A stretch of 64,000 nucleotides of DNA from CBDAQA01 sp965247815 (GCA_965247815.1 CBDFHW010000025.1:434001-498000); one strand, 5' to 3'; shown: positions 28,385 to 37,614, counted from the first letter of the stretch. The notes: generated by a model from the sequence alone, not told the origin. Translations and numbers: made by a program.

Positions 28385-28567
28385 CGATTACACTATAGGC
28401 ATAGAACTATTCGCGTGGAATAACAATTTGATCATACCTAAATTGTGTGTGAGTAGAGCGATCGCAGGCTCTTTCGTCCGGTCTTGTTCGGATTGACAAC
28501 ACTGTCTTTTCGTTACCTTAGTCAGGAATCAGCGCGGGAATCGATCAGCATCGCCGCCGCATAAGAC
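28385..28567. promoter_or_regulatory. Divergent LysR/SMP-30 promoter region with candidate LysR sites
   Basis: Just upstream of the LysR gene are overlapping inverted repeats: CTAT-N4-ATAG at 28393-28404 and ATAGAACTAT at 28401-28410. They are placed where an autoregulatory LysR site would be. A TTGACA at about 28493 faces the SMP-30-like gene, but no good -10 box follows at 16-18 bases. The region is AT-richer than its surroundings. Confidence 0.4.
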
Positions 28568-29542
28568 TTGGAAATAGGCATGACACACGTTCCATTCGAC
28601 CTCGTTGCTAGCAATACCGATGCCGACAGTGATTGGTCCAGACCAAACACCACGACGCCACGTTCTGCGGGCCTGCCCGAGCAGGTGATACTCCACGCGT
28701 TAGGATTGTTCCCTGAGGCGGTTGCCTGGGACGCGGCTCGCGATCGGTTCCTCGTCACATCCGTCACGCGCGGCACGGTTACGGCAGTCCGCGACGACGG
28801 TTCTCATGAACTGTTCTCAGACGGTGCAGGGCTGACGAGCGCCAACGCGGTCGTCCTCGACGCGACGCGTGGCCGTTTGCTGGTTGCCGGCGGTGACTTC
28901 CATGCGGCATTGGACCCGAGCCGGCCGGGCGAGGTGAAGCTCGCGATCTACGACCTGGCCAGCGGCGAGCGGACGCATTTGATCGATCTTGCCGTGCAAA
29001 GCCCCAGCGGCCGGCATTTGGGCAACGGCGTGACCGTCGATCAAGACGGCAACGCTTATGTCACCGACACGCTGTCTCCGGTGATTTACCGCGTGACGCC
29101 TGACGGTATCGCCGGCATTCTGGTGACCGACCCGCGCTTTGATGCCGCCGGCGATTTCGGGCTCAACGGCATCCAGTATCACCCCGGCGGCTTCCTGCTC
29201 GTGGCGATGAGCCGCAAGATGTATCGCGTACCGCTGGACGCGCCGACCCACTTCACCGAAGTCATCTTGTCCGCGCCGTTCGCCGCCGACAATCTGGCTC
29301 TGCGATCCGATGGCCATTTGTTTGCCGCCGCACCGTTTGACGGGGCGGCATTCGAGTTGGCGAGCGATGACGACTGGCGTTCGACGCGAATCGTCGGCCG
29401 CATGACGACGTCAATCGCCGCCACAACAACAGGCATGACGCTGCGTGACGACGTGCCGTATGCCTTGAACGCTCACTTCGCGGAGATGTCAAAACAGCCA
29501 TCCGTGTCGGATTTTGAGATCTTCCGTGTACGAACAATCTGA
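28568..29542 (+). CDS. SMP-30/gluconolactonase-like beta-propeller protein
   Basis: 324 residues, no signal peptide. The six-bladed propeller pattern is visible: PEAVAWDAARDRFLVTS at the first blade, then GNGVTVDQDGNAYVTDT and GLNGIQYHPGGFLLVA, where SMP-30/lactonase proteins place their metal-binding Asn/Asp residues. Such proteins hydrolyse sugar lactones or organophosphates, but several are only sugar-binding. Its stop is followed 28 bases later by the FAD monooxygenase start, so the two are probably one transcript controlled by the divergent LysR. Substrate unknown. Confidence 0.82.
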   Translation: MEIGMTHVPFDLVASNTDADSDWSRPNTTTPRSAGLPEQVILHALGLFPEAVAWDAARDRFLVTSVTRGTVTAVRDDGSHELFSDGAGLTSANAVVLDATRGRLLVAGGDFHAALDPSRPGEVKLAIYDLASGERTHLIDLAVQSPSGRHLGNGVTVDQDGNAYVTDTLSPVIYRVTPDGIAGILVTDPRFDAAGDFGLNGIQYHPGGFLLVAMSRKMYRVPLDAPTHFTEVILSAPFAADNLALRSDGHLFAAAPFDGAAFELASDDDWRSTRIVGRMTTSIAATTTGMTLRDDVPYALNAHFAEMSKQPSVSDFEIFRVRTI

Positions 29543-29570
29543 ACCAGAAATCCTACGCAATGGAGCCATC

Positions 29571-30725
29571 ATGAAAACATGTGAAGAACTACGAACCAAC
29601 GGAACAGTCGCGATCGTCGGGGCCGGCCCGGCCGGCGCGACTCTCGGGCGTCTACTCCAGCAGCGCGGCTTTTCCGTGAAGCTGTACGAGCGCGACGCCT
29701 CGTCCACCGCCCGGTCGCAAGGCGGTAGCCTCGACTTACGCAAAGACGCCGGCCAACGTGCCGTCGATGCGGCCGGTCTGACCGACATCTTCGCCAAATA
29801 CTCGCGCGAAGAGGCCAAGGCATTCAGGATGCTCGACGACCACGGGCAAGAGATTCCCGGCGGCGCGGACGAGACCCATGAGGAACCAGGTCCGGAGATC
29901 GATCGCGGCGATCTTCGCCAACTGCTGCTCGATTCGCTGAAGCCGGACACGGTCGCATGGGGCCACGCGGTGAAGGAAGTTCAGCCTGAGTCGGACGGGC
30001 GGTGGCGGCTGACATTCGAGGATCGGCCGCCGGTCGTCGCGGACCTGGTCGTCGGCGCTGACGGCGTCGGGTCGAAGGTTCGATCACAGCTTACGCCCGT
30101 GCGACCGACCTACATCGGCATGTCGATGCTCGCGGCGATCATCCGAAAAGACCTGTGGCGTGGATCGGAACTCGACAAGATTCTCGGCGAAGGCTCGGTG
30201 ATGTACGCCGGCGGCGAGAAGACGATCTTCGTGCAGCGCTGCGCGCGGGATTTGATCTTGCTTTACTACTCGGTCAAAGGCCCGAAGGACTGGCCGGAGT
30301 CGGAAGGCTTTTCGCTGGCGGACACGGGCAAGGTGCTGGCGGCCGTAAAGACAGAGTATGCCGAGTGGTCACCAAAGGTCGTCGAGATGCTCACGGCGGT
30401 CGAGGGCAAGATCCAACGCTGGCCACTGTCGGTGATGCCGCCAGACATCGAATGGAAGTCGAAACCCGGGCTGACGATGGTCGGCGACTCTTCGCACGCG
30501 ATGCCGCCGTTTACAGGCAAGGGCGTCAATCTGGCGATGCTCGATTCGCTCGAATTGGCCGACTGCCTGATCGCCGATCCGCACTCAGACTTCGCGAAAC
30601 CGATTGCGGCATTCGAAAAGCGCGTGCAGGTGCGAACCAAACAGGAGATTGGCATGTGTCTAGCGATCGGCTCGCAGCACTACGGGATTGACGTCGACTT
30701 CGGCAAGCAGCGCGATGTCCGTTAA
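29571..30725 (+). CDS. FAD-dependent monooxygenase, TetX-like group
   Basis: 384 residues from the ATG at 29571, which has GGAG five bases upstream. The FAD/NAD-binding Rossmann motif VAIVGAGPAGAT lies at about 13-24, followed by LYERD. GGSLDLRKDAGQRA resembles the GGTLDLHKGSGQ segment of Tet(X) tetracycline monooxygenase, and VVGADGVGSKVR and TMVGDSSHAMPPFTGKGVN are the DG and GD motifs of class A flavoprotein hydroxylases. So it probably uses NADPH and O2 to hydroxylate an aromatic compound. Whether it acts on tetracyclines cannot be told from sequence. Confidence 0.9.
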   Translation: MKTCEELRTNGTVAIVGAGPAGATLGRLLQQRGFSVKLYERDASSTARSQGGSLDLRKDAGQRAVDAAGLTDIFAKYSREEAKAFRMLDDHGQEIPGGADETHEEPGPEIDRGDLRQLLLDSLKPDTVAWGHAVKEVQPESDGRWRLTFEDRPPVVADLVVGADGVGSKVRSQLTPVRPTYIGMSMLAAIIRKDLWRGSELDKILGEGSVMYAGGEKTIFVQRCARDLILLYYSVKGPKDWPESEGFSLADTGKVLAAVKTEYAEWSPKVVEMLTAVEGKIQRWPLSVMPPDIEWKSKPGLTMVGDSSHAMPPFTGKGVNLAMLDSLELADCLIADPHSDFAKPIAAFEKRVQVRTKQEIGMCLAIGSQHYGIDVDFGKQRDVR

Positions 30726-30781
30726 GCGTGATTGCCGTTTCGACGAGTTTCAAATTAACCTGTGTGCTTGCGAGGCTAATC

Positions 30782-31435
30782 ATGATTTTTAAGAAGAGTT
30801 TTGCTTTGTTTGCTGAACTCGAAGCAAACAACAATAAGGCGTGGTTCGACAAGCACCGCGACGAGATACACGAATACGCAGTCGCACCGCTCACCGCAAC
30901 GCTCGAAGCGGCAACCGCCGCACTGGCATCGACAAAGGTGCCGATGATCGGCGGCGCCGCGACGTTGTTCCGGATCAACCGGGATATTCGTTTCGCGAAG
31001 AACAAAGCCCCTTACAAAACGTCGGTGAGCGGTCTGATGACGCCAGATGGAACTAAGTGTGGAGACGAGGGCGTTGTCTACCTCCAGCTCGACGAGCGCG
31101 GCGGGCACATGTCGGCCGGATATTACAACGTCGAACCACTAGTCCTGAAGCGCATCCGGGACAAAATCGTCGAGCGACCGGATAAATTTCGGAAGGTCAT
31201 CAAAGGTCTTCAAAAGGCTGGTTTTGATCTGGTACGGGAGAGTCCCCTGACGGGGATGCCGAGGGGTTATTCGCCATATGCGATAGAGTGGTTTTCGGAA
31301 TATCTCAAGTTGAAATCGTTCTTGGTTCGCACTCGGCTCTCTAAAGAGATTTGGATCAACGGAACGATCGTACGACATCTCATCGATCACACGATCAAGT
31401 GCTCGTCACTGATTCGCTTCGGTCAGAGCAAATAA
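30782..31435 (+). CDS. DUF2461 (TIGR02453) family protein
   Basis: 217 residues from the ATG at 30782, which has GAGG about six bases upstream; a GTG at 30728 is the alternative. The family pattern is clear: ALFAELEANNNKAWFDKHRDEI at the start, then ATLFRINRDIRFAKNKAPYKTSVSG and SAGYYNVEP. The function of the family is not known. The tail (about 195-217) is less conserved. It lies 56 bases after the monooxygenase on the same strand and is convergent with the TetR gene. Confidence 0.87.
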   Translation: MIFKKSFALFAELEANNNKAWFDKHRDEIHEYAVAPLTATLEAATAALASTKVPMIGGAATLFRINRDIRFAKNKAPYKTSVSGLMTPDGTKCGDEGVVYLQLDERGGHMSAGYYNVEPLVLKRIRDKIVERPDKFRKVIKGLQKAGFDLVRESPLTGMPRGYSPYAIEWFSEYLKLKSFLVRTRLSKEIWINGTIVRHLIDHTIKCSSLIRFGQSK

Positions 31436-31463
31436 ATGTGTAGTTGAGAACCGCATTACGAAT

Positions 31464-32186
31464 CTACCCATTGTTAGAGATGCGGTTTAATAATTCCTGC
31501 AAAAGATGTCGCTCGCCATTGGATAGTACGGAAGTCTTGTCCAAAGACGCGCTCAACGTGGCGGCTGCCCCTCCTGCTCCTTGGTCGGCACCTGTGATCG
31601 ACTCGCCGGTAATGGCGCCCATGACCGCCTCGCGTGCGGTCGCGGATAGGCCGGGATCGCGTTGGTGTTCCGGCGTTTCGAGCAGCGTGAGCACCGTGCC
31701 GTTGTTCGCAGCCCGCAACAGGGCGATGGCCCTGTCCTCACTCATCCTAAGGCGTCCCGCGCGCGCGATGTTCCGCATTCGCTGCCGTAGAAAGTTAAGC
31801 CCCGCGACGACGGCAGGTGAGTGCGGGCGTGGGTGTGGATCGCCACTCATGATCGCGAACAAACCGGGGTGGGCCAAACCAAACGTCACGTGCATGTCCC
31901 ACGCGTTGCGAAGGTCCTGCACGGGGTCGGGATGGGCTTCGCGCGTAACCTTTCCTGCGACGTACGCGGTCAACACGTGATCGGCGACCGCGTCAAGCAG
32001 ACCGCGCTTATCGCCGAACAGGCGGTAAATGGTCGGTGCCTGCACTTTGGCGGCCAGGGCAACGGCACGTGTCGTCGCGGCGTCGCGACCGCCAGCGGCG
32101 ATTAAGTCGGCGGCGGCGGCGACGATCCGCTCGCCGACGGCATCGGGGTAGATGACTTCCTCGTGTGCAACATTCATCTCGGTCAT
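31464..32186 (-). CDS. TetR-family transcriptional repressor
   Basis: 240 residues from the ATG at 32186 (ATGs at 32210 and 32177 are alternatives). The N-terminal HTH (about 14-62) shows IVAAAADLIAAGGRDAATTRAVALAAKVQAPTIYRLFGDKRGLLDA in pieces typical of the family. The remaining residues form the helical ligand-binding and dimer domain. It is divergent from the run of NmrA, SDR and epimerase genes, so it is the likely repressor of that operon, and a palindrome lies in the shared promoter. The ligand is unknown. Confidence 0.92.
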   Translation of the reverse strand: MTEMNVAHEEVIYPDAVGERIVAAAADLIAAGGRDAATTRAVALAAKVQAPTIYRLFGDKRGLLDAVADHVLTAYVAGKVTREAHPDPVQDLRNAWDMHVTFGLAHPGLFAIMSGDPHPRPHSPAVVAGLNFLRQRMRNIARAGRLRMSEDRAIALLRAANNGTVLTLLETPEHQRDPGLSATAREAVMGAITGESITGADQGAGGAAATLSASLDKTSVLSNGERHLLQELLNRISNNG

Positions 32187-32238
32187 GTCGGAACGATACC
32201 ACGATTTCATTTCCGTCGATAGGATTTTCTTGTTATCA

Positions 32239-32258
32239 ACGATATTCAGTGCTATCGT
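32239..32258. promoter_or_regulatory. Candidate TetR operator
   Basis: A perfect inverted repeat ACGATA-N8-TATCGT, 20 bases in all, lies in the 120-base gap between the TetR gene and the divergent NmrA gene. Size and position suit a TetR dimer site. Confidence 0.45.
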
Positions 32259-32306
32259 GTCTCGATTAACGTCGCTAACGCCAACGTATTATCACAAGTA
32301 TTTGAC

Positions 32307-33173
32307 ATGATTATCGTTACCGGAGCTACCGGCCAACTCGGCCACGCCATCGTCCATCATCTGATCAAACTAGTTCCTGCGGCCACAGTTGGCATCAGCG
32401 TCCGCGATCCTAAGAAGGCTAACGATCTGGAAGCGCTCGGCGTCCGGGTCCGGCAAGGTGACTTCGGCGACCCGGCGAGTTTGCGACACGCCTTTGAGGG
32501 CGCGAATCAGGTGCTGATCGTGTCGTCAAATGCACGGGCCACAGGCGGCGATCCGCTCGCGCAACACCGCTCGGCCATCGATGCCGCGAAGGCCGTTAGC
32601 GCGACGCGGGTCGTTTACACGAGTCACATGGCCGCGAGTGGTGTCTCGGCATTTTCGCCAATGCTCGACCACGCCGCGACCGAAATCATGCTCCAACAAT
32701 CCGGACTAGCATGGACCGCCCTCCGTCACGGCTTCTACGCGTCGAGCGGCATCATGCTAATGGGCGACGCGCTGAAGACCGGCGTTGTAGAAGCTCCGGC
32801 GGACGGCAAAGTCTCCTGGACCGCGCGCTCCGACTTGGCCGAAGCCGCCGCAATCATCCTCGCCAGTGAAGGCCAATTCGAAGGACCGACGCCGCCTCTC
32901 ACCGGATCCGAGGCGCTTGACCTGGCCGACCTCGCGGCGATCGCGTCGGACGTGCTCGGCAGGCCCGTTCGGCGGAGCGTCATTTCGGACGAGGAGTTGA
33001 AGACGAAGATGGCCGCACGCGGCGCGCCGTCGGCAGTAACTAGCATCACGCTCGGTCTGTATGCCGCGAGCCGCAACGGTGAGTTCTCAACCGTCGATCC
33101 CACGCTCGAACGACTGCTCGTCAGACGCCCGATCAGTATGAAACAATCAATCGCTGAAACGGCGAATGCTTAA
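32307..33173 (+). CDS. NmrA-like NAD(P)H-binding reductase, quinone oxidoreductase type 2-like
   Basis: 288 residues, atypical SDR. The cofactor loop VTGATGQLGHAI (about 4-15) and the second-strand SVRDPKK point to NADP(H). The pattern to VVYTSHMAAS (about 105-114) resembles QOR2/YtfG, which reduces quinones. It is the first gene of a run of four SDR-type genes on this strand (gap 37 bases to the next), divergent from TetR, suggesting a redox or electrophile-responsive operon. The real substrate is unknown. Confidence 0.88.
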   Translation: MIIVTGATGQLGHAIVHHLIKLVPAATVGISVRDPKKANDLEALGVRVRQGDFGDPASLRHAFEGANQVLIVSSNARATGGDPLAQHRSAIDAAKAVSATRVVYTSHMAASGVSAFSPMLDHAATEIMLQQSGLAWTALRHGFYASSGIMLMGDALKTGVVEAPADGKVSWTARSDLAEAAAIILASEGQFEGPTPPLTGSEALDLADLAAIASDVLGRPVRRSVISDEELKTKMAARGAPSAVTSITLGLYAASRNGEFSTVDPTLERLLVRRPISMKQSIAETANA

Positions 33174-33210
33174 TTCATCAACTCAATAAGGAAACTTAAA
33201 AAGGAACGCT

Positions 33211-34101
33211 ATGTCTATTATCGTCGTAACCACCCCCACGGGCGCTATTGGCCGTCATGTTATTGAGAATCTGCTCGAACACGATCAAACCATTCGCGTC
33301 ATTGTACGCGACCCGTCCAACCTCTCGACGAAGGTGCGAGAACAAGTCGAAGTGGTGCAAGGTTCGCACGGCGACGAGAAGGTCGTCGATAAAGCCCTTA
33401 AAGGGTCAGACTCTGTGTTCTGGCTCGTGCCGCCCGACCCGCGTGCCGAAAGTCTCGACGCGGCCTATTTGGACTTCACCCGCCCTGCGTGCGAGTCGAT
33501 TCGGCGTCACGGCGTAAAGCACATCGTCAGCGTGTCGGCCCTCGGCCGCGGTACGCCGATGGCTGGGCGAGCCGGGCTTGTGAAGGCATCGCTCGCAATG
33601 GACGACTTGCTCGCGGCCACCGGCGCGAAATTCCTCGCGCTCACGATGCCGTCGTTTATGGACAACCTGCTCCGGCAGGCCGCCGCTATCAAGGCACAAG
33701 GCGTGTTCCGTTCGCCGATCGACCCGGATCGCAAAATGCCGACCTGCGCCGTCGCCGACATTGCCGCCTCTGCGGCAGGGCTGCTGCTCGACACCTCTTG
33801 GACCGGCAAGGGCCACGTCGCCGTCCTCGGCCCGGAAGACCTGTCGAATAACGACATGGCCCAAATCCTCTCGGAAGTTCTCGGCAAACCAATCCGCTAC
33901 GAACAAGTTTCGTTCGACGCCTTCGCGACTCAATTGAAGAAAAGCGGCATGTCGGACGCGTTCGTTCACGGCTACGTCGACATGATGCGTGCCAAGAACG
34001 ACGGCTTGGACAACGCCGAGCCGCGTACGGAGGAATCAACTACGCCCACGAGCTTCCGCCAGTGGTGCGCCGACGTTCTGAATCCCGCCCTCACTAATTA
34101 A
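33211..34101 (+). CDS. NmrA-family NAD(P)-binding protein
   Basis: 296 residues. The cofactor loop is VVTTPTGAIGRHV (about 4-16), slightly altered from GxxGxxG in that the first Gly is Thr-Pro. The rest follows the NmrA pattern: VRDPSNL, SDSVFWLVPPD, HIVSVSALGRG, then a C-terminal substrate domain. NmrA-type proteins may act as reductases or redox sensors. AAGGA precedes the ATG. It is second in the operon, 37 bases after the first NmrA gene and 13 bases before the SDR. Confidence 0.87.
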   Translation: MSIIVVTTPTGAIGRHVIENLLEHDQTIRVIVRDPSNLSTKVREQVEVVQGSHGDEKVVDKALKGSDSVFWLVPPDPRAESLDAAYLDFTRPACESIRRHGVKHIVSVSALGRGTPMAGRAGLVKASLAMDDLLAATGAKFLALTMPSFMDNLLRQAAAIKAQGVFRSPIDPDRKMPTCAVADIAASAAGLLLDTSWTGKGHVAVLGPEDLSNNDMAQILSEVLGKPIRYEQVSFDAFATQLKKSGMSDAFVHGYVDMMRAKNDGLDNAEPRTEESTTPTSFRQWCADVLNPALTN

Positions 34102-34114
34102 AGGAACCGACACC

Positions 34115-34876
34115 ATGCGAATCAACGACAACACCATCCTCATCACCGGCGGCACCAGCGGCATCGGCCGAGCGCTGGCCGAACGACTGCACGCCCGCGG
34201 AAACCAGGTCATCATCGCCGGCCGGCGGCAAACACTGCTCGATGAGATCACTGCCGCGAACCCCGGTATGCAAGGCATTGCGGTGGACCTTCGGCACGCC
34301 GCCGCCATTGACGCCTTTGCTGCCGACGTCCGCTCTCGCTTCCCCGCGCTGAACGTCCTGTTCAACAACGCCGGAATCTCCGTGGCTGAAGACTTCGCGA
34401 GCGACGCGACCGACCTTTCGGTCGCGCGGTCTATCATCGACGTCAACATCGTCAGCGTGCTCCACCTCACCGCGGCGCTGCTTCCCACGCTCAAGCTTCA
34501 GCGGGACGCGACGATCGTTACCACCACGTCCGGATTGGCGTTCTTGCCGGCCGTCGCATATCCGACCTACAGCGCTAGCAAAGCGTTTCTCCACTCGTGG
34601 TTGCAGTCGTTGCGTGCTCAGTTGCGCGGGACGTCTGTCGAGGTCTTGGAACTCACACCGCCATACGTACAGACCGAGTTGAGCGGGTCTTTCCAAGCGA
34701 GCGACCCGAACGCCATGCCGCTCTCCGACTACGCCGACGAGGTGATGCGGGCTCTGGAAGGTTCCGACCTGCCGCACGGCGAGGTTCTTGTCGAGCGGGT
34801 CAAGCCACTCCGCTGGGCCGAACGCGATGGCACCTACGAAAAAGTGTTCACGATGCTCAACAAGGTGGCGCCGTGA
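34115..34876 (+). CDS. Short-chain dehydrogenase/reductase, DltE-like
   Basis: 253 residues, classical SDR. The cofactor motif TGGTSGIG is at about 10-17, NNAG at about 87-90, and the catalytic Tyr and Lys are in YSASK (about 152-156). AAGGA lies eight bases before the ATG. The N-terminus MRINDNTILITGG closely matches that of the SDR fragment at 38589, so the two are probably paralogues. It is third in the run, 162 bases before the broken epimerase gene; nothing is seen in that gap. Substrate unknown. Confidence 0.92.
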   Translation: MRINDNTILITGGTSGIGRALAERLHARGNQVIIAGRRQTLLDEITAANPGMQGIAVDLRHAAAIDAFAADVRSRFPALNVLFNNAGISVAEDFASDATDLSVARSIIDVNIVSVLHLTAALLPTLKLQRDATIVTTTSGLAFLPAVAYPTYSASKAFLHSWLQSLRAQLRGTSVEVLELTPPYVQTELSGSFQASDPNAMPLSDYADEVMRALEGSDLPHGEVLVERVKPLRWAERDGTYEKVFTMLNKVAP

Positions 34877-35038
34877 CGCCATCCGACCCGAAGAGCGGAC
34901 AGGAGACTTTGCGGACGCCGAACAGATGCCCGAACCGCTCTTGGGCTCGTCGCTTCGGCATATGTCACATGACCGCCGCGAATGCCAACTGCTGACCCAA
35001 ACGACCTGAATGATTTTTAGCTAACAGAGGATTTTCTC

Positions 35039-35943
35039 ATGCATATTTTCGTCACCGGAGGAACCGGATTCATTGGTTCCGCCATCGTCAAAGACCTGCT
35101 CGAACACGGGCATCAAGTTCTCGGCCTGGTCCGCTCGGACAAGTCCGCCGCAGCACTGACCAAAGTCGGGGCCGAAGCGCATCGCGGCGCGCTCGAAGAC
35201 TTGACAGCCTGCGCAGCGGCGCGGCGGCGTGCGACGGCGTGATCCACACCGCGATTATCCACGACTTTTCCGATTACGCGGGGGCCGGCGAAACCGACCG
35301 CCGTGCCGTCGAGGCGCTCGGCGGAGTGCTCGGAGGAACTCATCGGCCCTTCGTGATCACGTCGGGCATCACCGTCCTCACGCCAGGCCGCGTCGCGAAG
35401 GAAGACGGCATTCCTGACACCAGCGCACCATCGGCGATCCGCATCCCGTCCGAAGAAGCCGTGCTGGCGATGGCCTCGCGAGGCGTGCGCACGTCGGTCG
35501 CACGGCTGCCGCCGTCCCTCCACGGTGACGGCGACCACGCTTTCGTTCCCGCGATGATTGATATCGCCCGCAAGACGGGCGTCTCGGCCTACATTGGCGA
35601 CGGGGCGAACCGCTGGCCCGCCGTGCACCGCCTCGACGCCGTTCAACTGTATCGCTTGGCTCTTGAAGATGCTCCGGCTGGATCGGTGCTGCATGGCGTC
35701 GGCGATGAGGGCGTGCCCGTCCGCGACATCGCTGCAGTGATTGGCCGTCGGCTCAAAATTCTCGTTAAATCAATCACGGCCGAAGTAGCGAAAGATCACT
35801 TCGGCTGGCTTGCGTACTTCGCGTCGATCGACGCCCCGGCATCGAGCGCCATGACTCAAAGGCTTCTTGGATGGAGTCCTGTTCAGGCCGCGACCATTCA
35901 AGACCTTGATCTCGAGGAGTATTTCGCGACCGGCATAAATTGA
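35039..35943 (+). pseudogene. NAD-dependent epimerase/reductase-like SDR, single-base frameshift
   Basis: The first 54 residues (HIFVTGGTGFIGSAIVKDLL and on) and the part after 35203 (SLRSGAAACDGVIHT ... EEYFATGIN) join into one protein of about 301 residues if one base is added at about 35200-35202. Both parts belong to the extended/atypical SDR group of NAD-dependent epimerase-like proteins. As written, frame 1 stops at 35242 and frame 2 could only be translated from an internal start. Either the gene is freshly broken or the base is missing through a sequencing error; everything after the shift is otherwise intact, so the break must be recent. Confidence 0.85.
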
Positions 35944-35978
35944 TACACTTAAGCTCGCAATCTGACTTGGGAGAAGGA

Positions 35979-36524
35979 ATGGACAATCAAACAACGAATG
36001 AACCTCTTTCCGCAGCACCTATCCCGCCTGACGACTTGCGGCGGAACTTTAAGATCACTGCGTCTGACGATGAAGCCGTTCCGCACCTCGGACTGGTAGG
36101 CGACACGTACACGATTCTGTTGTCGGGCTCGAACACCGACGGACGGTACTGTCTGATAGATATGCAGATCCCGCCCGGCGGAGGACCGCCGCCGCACCGC
36201 CACGACTTCGAAGAGTCGTTCACAGTCCTCGCCGGCGAAATCGAGGCTACTTTCCGCGGCAACGAATCGGTCGTGAAGACGGGTCAGACATTGCACATCC
36301 CGGCCAACGCGCCACACTTTTTTAAGAATATTTCTGGCCAGCCGGCCCGGCTGCTTTGTATTTGTTCGCCGGCAGGACAGGAGGCATTTTTTGAGCAAGT
36401 CGGTGTTCGCGTGAAAGACAGAATTACTCAGCCGCCAAAGCTCGACGAAGTTGCACAAATGGCGCTGGAGCAGAAGGCCGAGATTCTCGCTTTGAAGTAC
36501 AAAACCGAAATGCTAAAGGTTTAA
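35979..36524 (+). CDS. Cupin-domain protein
   Basis: 181 residues from ATG 35979, with GGGAG just upstream. The single cupin barrel (about 45-140) has motif 1 PPHRHDFEESFTVLAGEIE, with His, His and Glu as metal ligands, and motif 2 around IPANAPHFFKN with the third His. Such proteins range from dioxygenases to sugar-binding or regulatory proteins. The last 40 residues form a helix. It follows the broken epimerase by 35 bases. Its stop overlaps the end of a broken small membrane gene on the other strand. Confidence 0.88.
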   Translation: MDNQTTNEPLSAAPIPPDDLRRNFKITASDDEAVPHLGLVGDTYTILLSGSNTDGRYCLIDMQIPPGGGPPPHRHDFEESFTVLAGEIEATFRGNESVVKTGQTLHIPANAPHFFKNISGQPARLLCICSPAGQEAFFEQVGVRVKDRITQPPKLDEVAQMALEQKAEILALKYKTEMLKV

Positions 36525-36693
36525 TTACTATGCAAGAACAATGATGCTGAAGCTGCGAACTGAAGCACGCCGAGAAAAAAACACCCGAGCAGTCCTTTGC
36601 CCGACCGGCGAGTGTAGCAACGATCGTAATTAACTCGGCAAGTACAACGGGCTTGGGAACGTGCATTTGGAACACCGTACGAATCGCCTGCAT
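36521..36693 (-). pseudogene. Broken small membrane-protein gene
   Basis: From an ATG at 36693 with GAGG close upstream the frame reads into a hydrophobic helix (VVLAELITIVATLAG). A shift of one base at about 36605 gives a second hydrophobic helix (GLLGCFFLGVLQFAASASLF) and a normal stop at 36521. Together they would make a two-helix membrane protein of about 57 residues or the remnant of a larger one. The family is not recognised. The break could also be a sequencing error. Confidence 0.35.
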
Positions 36694-36798
36694 TCAGTCC
36701 TCGACGCGTGTGTAGGCGGTCAACGCTAACGCGGGGGCCGCAGTGGCGGGTATCGTTCATGACTTTTCCTCCGGACGGTATGCCTGCTTCGAAGATCG

Positions 36799-37614
36799 TT
36801 ATGCTGCCGGTCCACGCGCAAATGCCATGGGCGGAATGCCGACATATCGAGTGAACGCGACGCTGAATGCGCTGGCGGAGCCGTAGCCGACGTGTTGTGC
36901 GACTTGCGCGACGCCGGCGTCATTTTTCCGCAGCAGGTTCTTGGCGAGGGCCATGCGCCAGCCGAGCAAATACTCCATCGGTGCGACGCCGACCGCGCGG
37001 CGGAATCGCTCGAAAAACGCCGAGCGAGAGAGCGCGGCCTCCTCTGCCAGTTGCCCGACCGTCCAAGGCTTGGTCGGACTTTCGTGCATGCGTCGGATCG
37101 CCACCGACAACCGCTCGTCGGCGAGCCCACGCACCAAGCCGGGCGATGCTTCGGTTCCGGCCGCGGATCGGAGGGCCTCGATGAGAAGAACCTCAAGCAA
37201 ACGGGACAAGATGACGTCTCGTGCGGGACGCCGCTCGCGTGATTCGTCGCCGACGAGCTTGACGAGAGTCGCCAGTCGTTCTTCTCCGCGCACGTGGATG
37301 AGTTGCGGGATGAGCGAAACCAGCAACGCCGCGTCGGGTGATTCGAACACGCAGTACCCGACCAGCCACCGCGTGTCCGGCGGACCGCTTTGATCGCCAT
37401 GCCGGATCTCGCCGGGAACCAGATCTGCACCAGAACCGATTGCCGACGGCGGCGACGGATGCTCCGCGTTGGATATCGTGAAGCTGGGTGCCGACGGAAG
37501 CAGGACGAAATCGCCGTCGCGGAGGGTGATTGCTTCATGGCCATCTACAGCGAGCCGGCATGAGCCGTTGAGGATCGCACAGTAAAACGGCTTTTCGTAT
37601 TCCGTGCGGCGCAC
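36799..37614 (-). CDS. AraC-family transcriptional regulator with cupin-type sensor domain
   Basis: The C-terminal AraC domain (about 165-265 of this frame) has two helix-turn-helix units: SRSAFFERFRRAVGVAP and the later ASAFSVAFTRYVGIPPMAFA. The N-terminal half is the cupin-like AraC sensor (FYCAILNGSCRLAVDG). GTG at 37614 is the first conventional start, but clear family sequence (DPLAQVVSLLRPG) continues upstream to an ATC-ATT pair at 37696-37701, with AGGAG (37709-37713) seven bases before the ATC. The true protein is therefore probably about 29 residues longer with an unusual or mutated start. It is divergent from an SDR gene. Confidence 0.88.
   Translation of the reverse strand: MRRTEYEKPFYCAILNGSCRLAVDGHEAITLRDGDFVLLPSAPSFTISNAEHPSPPSAIGSGADLVPGEIRHGDQSGPPDTRWLVGYCVFESPDAALLVSLIPQLIHVRGEERLATLVKLVGDESRERRPARDVILSRLLEVLLIEALRSAAGTEASPGLVRGLADERLSVAIRRMHESPTKPWTVGQLAEEAALSRSAFFERFRRAVGVAPMEYLLGWRMALAKNLLRKNDAGVAQVAQHVGYGSASAFSVAFTRYVGIPPMAFARGPAA

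Noticed and set aside
31449..31487. Inverted repeat AACCGCAT/ATGCGGTT between DUF2461 and TetR as a two-way terminator
   Set aside because: The stem is only eight pairs with a 23-base loop and no good T-run, so it is too weak to call.
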